NCBI GenBank assembly: GCA_044866775.1
Contig: JBIOUG010000020.1
Location: 25,974-89,973, forward strand
DNA: 64,000 bases
Direction of reading: 5' to 3'
Source: DASUNQ01 sp044866775
GTDB taxonomy: Bacteria; Acidobacteriota; Thermoanaerobaculia; Multivoradales; UBA5704
Shown here: positions 57,604-64,000 of the stretch, piece by piece
Numbering within the stretch: the stretch's first letter is position 1
How the letters are laid out: the number at the start of each line of letters is the position of its first letter
The notes under the pieces: model-generated
The model's input: the letters and a program-made list of their open reading frames with translations, nothing else
Told to the model about the DNA's origin: nothing
Database searches by the model: none
Program-made: the position numbers and the translations under genes

Positions 57604-59934
57604 ATGCGCCGACGCCGTCCCGCTCTCGCCCCGCTGACGCTCGCCGTCGTCCTGGCCACCGCCGCGCTCGGCGCTCTCGCGCAAGCCCCCGGGAGCGCTC
57701 CCGCGCCGCCCGCCGCCGCGCCGCCGCTCCTCGGCTTCGGCGCCGAGGCCGCGGCGGCCGAGCGGCAGCTCGAGACCCGCTTCGACGCGGCGCTCTCGGC
57801 CGCGGACCAGCAGGAGTGGATGCGGCGGCTGACCGCCCATCCGCACCACGTGGGCTCGCCGTGGGGCAAGGAGAACGCCGAGTTCATGGCCGGGCTCTTC
57901 CGCTCCTGGGGCTACGAGACGGCGATCGAGGAGTTCCAGGTGCTCTTCCCGACGCCGAAGGAGCGCCGGCTCGAGATGACCGCGCCGACGCAGTTCACCG
58001 CCTCGCTCGCCGAGCCGCCGCTCGCCGAGGACGCGACCTCCGGCCAGACGGCCGAGCAGCTCCCGACCTACAACGCCTACTCGATCGACGGCGACGTCAC
58101 GGGCGAGCTCGTCTACGTCAACTACGGCGTGCCCAAGGACTACGAGGAGCTCGAGCGGCGCGGCATCGACGTGCGCGGCAAGATCGCGATCGCGCGCTAC
58201 GGCGGCTCGTGGCGCGGGATCAAGCCGAAGGTGGCGGCCGAGCACGGCGCGGTGGGGTGCATCATCTTCTCCGACCCGAGCGGCGACGGCTATTACTGGG
58301 GCGACGTCTACCCGCGCGGCGGCTGGCGCCCCGACCACGGCGTGCAGCGCGGGTCGGTCGCCGACATGCCGCTCCACTCGGGCGACGCGCTGACGCCGTT
58401 CGTCGGCGCCACCAAGGACGCCAAGCGGCTGCCGATCGCCGAGGCGCGCACGCTGACCAAGATCCCGGTGCTGCCGATCTCCTACGCCGACGCCCAGCCG
58501 CTGCTCGCCGCGATGGGCGGTCCGATCGCGCCCGAAGCCTGGCGCGGCTCGCTGCCGGTGCCCTACCACCTCGGCCCCGGGCCGGCGACGGTACACCTCG
58601 AGGTCGCGTTCAACTGGGACCTGGCGCCGGCGTACGACGTCATCGCCCGCCTCCCCGGCGCCGAGCTGCCCGAGCAGTGGATCGTGCGCGGCAATCATCA
58701 CGACGGCTGGGTCAACGGCGCCGAGGATCCGGTGAGCGGCATGGTGTCGCTGCTCGACGAGGCGCGCGCGGTGGGCGAGCTGGCGAAGGCCGGCTTCCGC
58801 CCGCGGCGGACGATCGTCTTCGCCGCCTGGGACGCCGAGGAGCCGGGGCTCCTGGGCTCGGTCGAGTGGGCGGAGACGCACGCCGAGGAGCTCGAGCGCC
58901 ACGCCGTCGCCTACGTCAACAGCGACAGCAACTCGCGCGGCTTCTTCGGCATGGGCGGCTCGGCCTCCCTGCAGACGCTGATGAACGAGGTGGCGCGCGA
59001 CGTCCCCGACCCGCAGAAGGGGGCGAGCGTCGCCGAGCGGCTGCGCGCCGCGATCGTCATGGACGGCACGCCCGAGGAGCGGAAGGCGGCGCAGGCGGGA
59101 AAGCCGCTGCCGATCGCGCCGCTCGGCTCGGGGTCGGACTACACGCCGTTCTTCCAGCATCTCGGAGTCGCCTCGCTCAACCTCGGCTTCGGCGGCGAGG
59201 AGCAGTACGGGCAGTACCACTCGATCTACGACTCCTTCGACCACTTCGTCCGCTTCGTCGACCCGGGCTTCGTCTACGGCGTGGCGATGGCCAAGGTGGG
59301 AGGGCGGACCGTGCTCCGCCTCGCTCAGGCGGAGACCCTCCCCTTCGACTTCGCGCCGACGGCCGAGGCGATCGGCAAGTACGTCGACGAGGTGGCGAAG
59401 CTCGCCGACGACATGCGCGAGGAGACGGCCGAGCGCAACCGGCGGATCGAGAGCCGCACCTTCGCGCTCTACGACGACCCGACGCAGCCCTGGGTGGTGC
59501 CGAAGCCGCGCGACCCGGTGCCGCACATCAATCTCGCGCCGCTGCGCAACGCCGCCGCGACGCTGCAGGCGAGCGTCGCCGCCTGGCAGAAGGCGCGCGA
59601 CGCCCTCGCCGCCTCCGGCCGCACCCTTTCGGCCGCCGACCGGCAGGCGCTCGACCGCCTGCTGCTCGGGAGCGAGCGGGCGCTCACCCGCCGCGAGGGG
59701 CTGCCGGGCCGCCCCTGGTACCGCCACCAGATCTACGCGCCCGGTCAGTACACCGGCTACGGCGTCAAGACCCTGCCGGCGGTGCGCGAGGCGATCGAGC
59801 TGCGGCGCTGGCGCGAGGCCGAGGAGCAGGCGGTGGTGGTGGCCGGGACGATCGAGGCGTTCGCCCGCGAGGTCGACCGGGCGGCGGCGATCCTCCAGGG
59901 CGGCGGCACGGGGAGCCGGCCGACTGGGAGGTGA
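57604..59934 (+). CDS. M28 family metallopeptidase (glutamate-carboxypeptidase-II-like)
   Basis: 776 aa with a signal peptide (LTLAVVLATAALGALAQA). Exported zinc exopeptidase of the M28B group: a protease-associated domain interrupts the catalytic fold (GKIAIARYGGSWRGIKPK, VGCIIFSDPSGDGYYWGD), followed by a C-terminal transferrin-receptor-like dimerisation domain (ATLQASVAAWQKARDALAAS on). Metal ligands are His and Asp in IVRGNHHDGWVNGAED, the Glu pair in AAWDAEEPGLLGS, Asp in YVNSDSNSRG and His in YGQYHSIYDSFDHF. It removes C-terminal Glu/Asp-like or other residues from peptides. It is the first of three peptidase genes in a row. Confidence 0.93.
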   Translation: MRRRRPALAPLTLAVVLATAALGALAQAPGSAPAPPAAAPPLLGFGAEAAAAERQLETRFDAALSAADQQEWMRRLTAHPHHVGSPWGKENAEFMAGLFRSWGYETAIEEFQVLFPTPKERRLEMTAPTQFTASLAEPPLAEDATSGQTAEQLPTYNAYSIDGDVTGELVYVNYGVPKDYEELERRGIDVRGKIAIARYGGSWRGIKPKVAAEHGAVGCIIFSDPSGDGYYWGDVYPRGGWRPDHGVQRGSVADMPLHSGDALTPFVGATKDAKRLPIAEARTLTKIPVLPISYADAQPLLAAMGGPIAPEAWRGSLPVPYHLGPGPATVHLEVAFNWDLAPAYDVIARLPGAELPEQWIVRGNHHDGWVNGAEDPVSGMVSLLDEARAVGELAKAGFRPRRTIVFAAWDAEEPGLLGSVEWAETHAEELERHAVAYVNSDSNSRGFFGMGGSASLQTLMNEVARDVPDPQKGASVAERLRAAIVMDGTPEERKAAQAGKPLPIAPLGSGSDYTPFFQHLGVASLNLGFGGEEQYGQYHSIYDSFDHFVRFVDPGFVYGVAMAKVGGRTVLRLAQAETLPFDFAPTAEAIGKYVDEVAKLADDMREETAERNRRIESRTFALYDDPTQPWVVPKPRDPVPHINLAPLRNAAATLQASVAAWQKARDALAASGRTLSAADRQALDRLLLGSERALTRREGLPGRPWYRHQIYAPGQYTGYGVKTLPAVREAIELRRWREAEEQAVVVAGTIEAFAREVDRAAAILQGGGTGSRPTGR

Positions 59935-59982
59935 GGATCCATCCGCGCGCGGTCGTCTAAGGAGTACAGTAGGAGCGTTCCG

Positions 59983-61413
59983 ATGCGAACACGCGCGATC
60001 CTTCCAGTCGTGGCCCTCGCTCTCGCGCTCGCCGCGGCGGGCGCGCCCGGCGCCGCGCCGCGGCTCACCGCCGCCGAGGCGCCGCGCGGCGGCGTCCTCG
60101 CCATCGTCCGGCCGCCGGCGCTGCGCGACGCGATCTCCATGGCCGACCGCCAGCTCATGCGCGCCGCGGCCTCCCTCCAGTCCGCGGGCGCGCCGGAAGT
60201 CGACGTCGGCGCCCTGCAGCGCTACTCCTTCTACCCCCAGGGCGGCCTCGCCGGGCGCGACCTCTTCTTCTACAACTTCACCGACCTCGACACCGCCACC
60301 ACCGGCATCCGCGACTGGGACTGCAGCGGCTACACCTACGACGGCCACCACGGGCACGACTCCGGCCCCCGCGGTTTCCGCGAGCAGGCGATCGGGGTGC
60401 CGATCTTCGCCGTGCTCGACGGCACGGTCACCACGGCCCACGACGGCGAGTTCGACGAGATGACCGAGTGGGTGAACGGGACGCGCGCCAACTTCGTGGT
60501 CGTGGACCACGGCGGCGGGCACCGGACCTACTACTACCACCTGAAGCAGGGGAGCGTCGCGGTCGCCGCCGGCGACACCGTCAAGGCGGGGCAGCAGATC
60601 GGGCTGACCGGGAGCAGCGGCATCAGCACCGGGCCGCACCTGCACTTCGAGTCGCACCAGGGCCTCGACTGGTACGAGCCCTCCGCCGGCCCCTGCCGCC
60701 CCGGTGCCAGCCAATGGCTGGCGCAACCGCCGGTGGCGCGCGACCTCGTGGTCGCCGACTTCTACCTGACCGACCAGCCGATCCCCTGCTGCACCTGGCC
60801 GGAGCTGGCGCACGACCTCGATCCGGCGCTGCGTAAAGCGTCCTTTCCGCTCGGCCCGCGCCGCGTCTACGCTCGCGCGGACCTGCACAACGTCCCCGGC
60901 GGCAGCACGTTTCGCGTGCGCGTGCGGCCGGTCCGCGGCGCGCCGCTCTTCGACTTCGCCGGCTCGTTCGGCTACCCCGACCTGGCGCGGCTCGCCATCC
61001 CGCTCTTCTGGTTCGACCTCCCCGGCGCCGCCGGGACCTGGCGCTTCGTCCTCGAGGTCAACGGCACCACGGTCGTCGACGCGCCGCTCGCCGCCACCCG
61101 CCGCCCGCTGAACCGAGCGCCGAACCCGGTGCGGCTGAGCCTCGCGCCGGCGCCGCCCCGCGCCGGCGCGGTGACCGTCTGCCGGGTCGAGACCTCGCTG
61201 GTGCACGAGGACCCCGACTACGACCTGGTCCGCTACCACTACGAGTGGCGGGCGGGCAAACGGCTGCTGCGGGCGGTGACCAGCGCCGCCCTGAGCGACG
61301 CGCTGCCGCGCGAGGCGGCCCGTCCCGGCGAGGTGCTGTTCTGCCGCGTCGTGCCGTCCGACGGCCGGGTGAACGGGCGGGTCGCCGTGGCGCGCGCCAC
61401 GGTCAAGCCCTGA
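59983..61413 (+). CDS. M23 family metallopeptidase
   Basis: 476 aa with a signal peptide (ILPVVALALALAAAGAPGAA). The LytM/M23 core shows the first zinc His and Asp in YDGHHGHDSGPRG, GTVTTAHDG, a His in YYYHLKQGSV, and the closing GPHLHFESHQG. Such enzymes cut peptidoglycan cross-bridges or act as secreted endopeptidases. The long C-terminal part (about 235 residues) is beta-rich and proline-rich, maybe a cell-wall or substrate-binding module. It follows the M28 gene by 48 bases. Confidence 0.9.
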   Translation: MRTRAILPVVALALALAAAGAPGAAPRLTAAEAPRGGVLAIVRPPALRDAISMADRQLMRAAASLQSAGAPEVDVGALQRYSFYPQGGLAGRDLFFYNFTDLDTATTGIRDWDCSGYTYDGHHGHDSGPRGFREQAIGVPIFAVLDGTVTTAHDGEFDEMTEWVNGTRANFVVVDHGGGHRTYYYHLKQGSVAVAAGDTVKAGQQIGLTGSSGISTGPHLHFESHQGLDWYEPSAGPCRPGASQWLAQPPVARDLVVADFYLTDQPIPCCTWPELAHDLDPALRKASFPLGPRRVYARADLHNVPGGSTFRVRVRPVRGAPLFDFAGSFGYPDLARLAIPLFWFDLPGAAGTWRFVLEVNGTTVVDAPLAATRRPLNRAPNPVRLSLAPAPPRAGAVTVCRVETSLVHEDPDYDLVRYHYEWRAGKRLLRAVTSAALSDALPREAARPGEVLFCRVVPSDGRVNGRVAVARATVKP

Positions 61414-61496
61414 CGCCTCGCGGGCCGCCGGCCGCGGCGGCTCACACTCGGCCGCCGATCGCGCTATTCTCGCCGCGCCTTTCCGGAGGAGACCCC

Positions 61497-62873
61497 ATGC
61501 GCGTCGCGACCGTCCTCGCGGTCCTCTGCTGTCTCGCCCTGCCCGCCCTCGCCGCCGCCCAGGCGCCCGCCGACCAGACGCCCGGCGCCGCCGCACCCGC
61601 CTTCGATCCCGAAGCCGCCACCGAGGCCTACCTGGCCACCGTGCCGCCCGACAAGCGGGCGCGCTCGGACGCCTACTTCGAGGGGGGCTACTGGCTCCAG
61701 CTCTGGGGCTTCCTCCTCACCCTCGGCGTGGCCGGCGTGCTGCTCGAGACGCGGCTCTCGGCACGGATGCGCGACCTCGGGGAGTGGCTCACCCGCTTCC
61801 GGTTCTTGCGCTTCCGGTCGCTTGCGGTCTGGATCTACGCCGTCCTCTACCTGCTGGTGACGACCCTCCTCGTCTTCCCCTGGAGCTACTACACGGACTT
61901 CGTCCGCGAGCACCAGTATGGCCTTGCGACGCAGGACTTCACCGGCTGGCTGGGCGATCAGGCCAAGGGCCTGATGGTGGGGCTGATCCTCATGCCGCTC
62001 TTCCTGGTGCTGCTCTACTGGATCCTGCGGCGGGCGCCGCGCGCCTGGTGGATCCTGGGCAGCGCCCTGGCGCTCGTCTTCCTCGCCTTCGTGGTGCTCA
62101 TCGCGCCGGTCTACATCAACCCGCTGTTCAACAAGTACGAGCCCCTCGCGCACGGCTCGCTGCGCGAATCGATCCTCGCCATGGCGCGCGCCAACGGCGT
62201 CCCCGCCGACGAGGTCTATCAGTTCGACGCCTCGCGGCAGACGACGCGCATCAGCGCCAACGTCAGCGGCTTCGCCGGCACGATGCGGGTGTCGCTCAAC
62301 GACAACCTGCTCAACCGCACCACACGCCCGGAGATCGAGGCGGTGATGGGGCACGAGATGGGGCACTACGTCTTGAACCACGTCTACGAGGCGATCGTCG
62401 AGATCGGGGTGATCCTGGTGCTCGCCTTCGCCTGGCTGCGCTTCGGCTTCGAGCGGGTGCGGGCGCGGCGGGGCGAGCGCTGGGGGGTGCGGGGGATCGA
62501 CGATCCCGCGGGCCTGCCGCTGCTCGCGGCGCTGCTCGCCGTCTTCTTCTTCGTCCTGACGCCGATCAACAACACGATCATCCGCGCCAACGAGGCCGAG
62601 GCCGACATCTTCGGCTTGAACGCCTCCCGCCAGCCCGACGGCTTCGCCCAGGTCTCCTTGAAGCTCGGCGAGTACCGCAAGCTCGCCCCCGGCCCGGTCG
62701 AGGAGTGGGTCTTCTACGACCACCCGAGCGGCAGGAACCGGATCCTGATGGCGATGCGCTGGAAGGCCGAGCAGATGCGGCTCGAGCGGCTGCAGGGCGA
62801 GCCGCCGGAGGCGCACGTGGCGGCGCTGCAGTCCGAACCTGGCGGCTCGGCCACCGCGCCGCCGGCGCAGTAG
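61497..62873 (+). CDS. M48 (Ste24-like) CAAX prenyl protease
   Basis: 458 aa; ATG after CCGGAGGAG. A signal-like first segment, then membrane helices, and a zinc site HEMGH in AVMGHEMGHYVLNHVYE with the distal Glu in NEAEADIFGLNA. PVYINPLFNKYEPL and SRQTTRISANVSGFAGT are typical of the Ste24 barrel. In yeast and humans it trims prenylated proteins; bacterial members are membrane-protein quality-control-type proteases with unknown prenyl role, though this genome also makes prenyl diphosphates. It ends 72 bases before the proline-rich open frame. Confidence 0.92.
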   Translation: MRVATVLAVLCCLALPALAAAQAPADQTPGAAAPAFDPEAATEAYLATVPPDKRARSDAYFEGGYWLQLWGFLLTLGVAGVLLETRLSARMRDLGEWLTRFRFLRFRSLAVWIYAVLYLLVTTLLVFPWSYYTDFVREHQYGLATQDFTGWLGDQAKGLMVGLILMPLFLVLLYWILRRAPRAWWILGSALALVFLAFVVLIAPVYINPLFNKYEPLAHGSLRESILAMARANGVPADEVYQFDASRQTTRISANVSGFAGTMRVSLNDNLLNRTTRPEIEAVMGHEMGHYVLNHVYEAIVEIGVILVLAFAWLRFGFERVRARRGERWGVRGIDDPAGLPLLAALLAVFFFVLTPINNTIIRANEAEADIFGLNASRQPDGFAQVSLKLGEYRKLAPGPVEEWVFYDHPSGRNRILMAMRWKAEQMRLERLQGEPPEAHVAALQSEPGGSATAPPAQ

Positions 62874-62977
62874 GCGCGGCCACAGCCGGCAGGTGCGCTC
62901 GCCGAGGCGTGGCGCGGCAATGCGCACGAGTCCTGCTGCGGCAGAATGCCCCAGCTCTCCGGCTGCCCGCCAGCCGG

Positions 62978-63342
62978 ATTCCGGAACTCAGGCGCCGGAT
63001 CGCTGAATCCTCCCGCCGGTTTCCGGAATCCCGGGCCTGCGCTAGCGGATCCCAGGTCTGTGCTAGCGGATCCCTGGCCTGCGCTAGCGAATCCCAGAGC
63101 TGTGCAAGCGAATCCCTGGCCTGCGCAAGCGAATCCCAGGGCTGTGCAAGCGGATCTCGGGCCTGCGCACACGAATCCGATGCCCGGTTTCGTGAATCGC
63201 TGGCCTGCGCTGACGCATCCGACGCCTGGTTTCCTGAATCCCCAGCCCGCGCCGACGCATCCCAGCCCCGGTTTCACGAATCCGGAGCGCGTTCCGACGA
63301 ATCCCATCTTCGGTTTCTTGAATCCCGAGCCCGGGCCGGTGT
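62978..63342. repeat. 21-bp tandem repeat array
   Basis: Seventeen copies of a 21-base unit, with an 8-base extra piece after the first. A typical unit runs ATCCCTGGCCTGCGCAAGCGA (shown here as its first 20 bases, ATCCCTGGCCTGCGCAAGCG). Copies diverge but keep length exactly, so every frame repeats every seven codons. The middle copies (about 63040-63150) are most alike. There are no spacers, so it is not a CRISPR array. Confidence 0.85.
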
Positions 63343-63377
63343 ACCCCGCGGGCCGGCAGCGGCTCAGCTCGCCCGCC

Positions 63378-63455
63378 TCACACCGCCCTGATCGTCAGCT
63401 TCCCCTCCTCGACCTGCACCTCGAACTGCTGCACCCGGCAGCCACCGTTCTGTGA
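63378..63455 (-). other. possible C-terminal fragment of an unknown gene
   Basis: On the minus strand one frame reads NGGCRVQQFEVQVEEGKLTI and then RAV before a TGA at 63378. The composition is protein-like, but it is only about 26 codons long and nothing upstream continues it. It may be a relic of a gene lost near the integrase remnant. Confidence 0.25.
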
Positions 63456-63476
63456 CCTCGCGGTGGTTCAGGGCCG

Positions 63477-63593
63477 CGCTCCTTCCGCGCGGCGGTCCTG
63501 AAGGCCGGGATCGCGAAGCACGCCACCCTGCACACGCTCCGCCACAGCTTCGCCACTCATCTCCTTGCCAACGGCTACGACATCCGGACTGCC
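63477..63593 (+). pseudogene. tyrosine recombinase/integrase remnant
   Basis: One frame reads RSFRAAVLKAGIAKHATLHT and LRHSFATHLLANGYDIR. The LRHSFATHLL block with the catalytic Arg and His is the hallmark of XerC/D and integron-type tyrosine recombinases. Everything before and after is missing or out of frame, so this is about 40 codons of a dead gene. It shows that a mobile element once sat at the right edge. Confidence 0.7.
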
Positions 63594-63599
63594 GGTACT

Positions 63600-64000
63600 C
63601 CCGCAGTGCGAGACCGCTGTCGCTCAAGCGCCGCACGATAGGCGGCGCGCTCACACCGCGATAAGTCGCCCACCGGCCCCAGAACTCCAGGCTTTGCCAT
63701 GACTTCAGTCGTCAGTCCACCAGCGCAACCGACATCGCAATAGCCGCATAAGCTCCTCGGCACCCTCGCAGGACCCTTGTCGCTGTCGTCGGCATGATAG
63801 CCCTTGGCCCACGTGCGAGAGGCTGCCGACAGATCTGTCGCAATGTGCCACCGGAGCGATCACCGCTCCTCCCCGCCTAGCAGCCCGTGGTGGAAGTGTC
63901 CCTTGCACACGGTGTCAGGCGGCGACCGTACGGGGTGAGTGGAGCCATCCGATCACGATGTGCGGGATCCATTGAGACTGGAGGTTGAGGAGGGCGCGCC
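63600..64000. other. right edge, no identified gene
   Basis: No gene is recognised. On the minus strand a frame open from the window edge reads RALLNLQSQWIPHIVIGWLH and stops with TGA at 63915; it could be the end of a gene cut off on the right. The rest has short frames only and looks like decayed DNA next to the integrase remnant. Confidence 0.3.

Larger units (their letters stand above)
62946..63455 (+). other. open frame across the 21-bp array (heptad Asn-Pro repeat), doubtful gene
   Basis: A 170-codon frame from the ATG at 62946. Its core is heptapeptide units such as WPALANP, RAVQANP, TPGFLNP and SPGFTNP, in which Asn/Asp/His-Pro is the most constant pair. Two other frames, one on each strand, are also open, so openness itself is not evidence of coding. 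There is no clear Shine-Dalgarno site. It might code a proline-rich repeat protein, or the array may be non-coding. Confidence 0.25.

Noticed and set aside
57334..61596. 1420-codon minus-strand frame over the M28 and M23 genes
   Set aside because: Antisense shadow of two clear peptidase genes.
62978..63342. CRISPR array
   Set aside because: Units are 21 bases, head-to-tail, with no spacers, and no cas gene is near.

Overview
The window is GC-rich bacterial chromosome (my reading: about 70% or more G+C). Genes are closely packed on both strands and many start with GTG or TTG. The mix points to Acidobacteriota, perhaps a Thermoanaerobaculia-like lineage, or a close relative. It includes a bacterial mevalonate operon with a class I HMG-CoA reductase, a type 2 IPP isomerase and an isopentenyl-phosphate-kinase-like gene, an S46 dipeptidyl peptidase, several secreted peptidases, and PIN/antitoxin pairs. 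That placement is inference; no rRNA or tRNA gene is visible.

Layout. 1-9.3 kb holds a giant secreted Kelch/Ig/C25-peptidase protein facing a membrane TIR-TPR protein, then a frameshifted coiled-coil gene. 9.4-18.6 kb is housekeeping: ppdK, a CPBP protease, a methyltransferase, a VapBC pair and mutL-rnc-asnS. 18.8-22.7 kb has a DMT transporter and an acyl-CoA dehydrogenase/quinone oxidoreductase pair. 22.7-32.4 kb is one minus-strand isoprenoid operon: prenyltransferase, fni, HMG-CoA reductase, mevalonate kinase, decarboxylase, isopentenyl phosphate kinase, squalene/phytoene synthase, and an LTA4-hydrolase-like aminopeptidase at its end. No phosphomevalonate kinase is present, which suggests the alternative mevalonate route. 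32.5-41.3 kb has a decayed AAA ATPase, mscL, the S46 peptidase, a GT-C type glycosyltransferase, pheA, riboswitch-controlled thiC and a second PIN/antitoxin pair whose toxin looks internally deleted.

41.3-53 kb holds a hybrid histidine kinase, queE, an EEP hydrolase, a cardiolipin-synthase-like PLD protein, an AhpD-like gene with an in-frame UGA (a CxxU selenoprotein candidate with a SECIS-like hairpin) that reads straight into a cystathionine-beta-synthase-like enzyme, a glycine-zipper protein and hrpB. 53-57.5 kb is small genes and a decayed OLD-type ATPase. 57.6-62.9 kb is three exported or membrane peptidases in a row (M28, M23, M48). The right edge holds a 21-bp tandem array and an integrase remnant.

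The clearest new signals are the selenocysteine AhpD-CBS reading frame, the kinase complement of the mevalonate operon, and palindromic REP/REPIN-like repeats that sit between genes and, in two cases, in frame inside genes (hrpB and the M1 peptidase). Several genes have no Shine-Dalgarno site but carry a TAGAMT-like -10 box 6-11 bases before the start codon, which suggests leaderless mRNAs.
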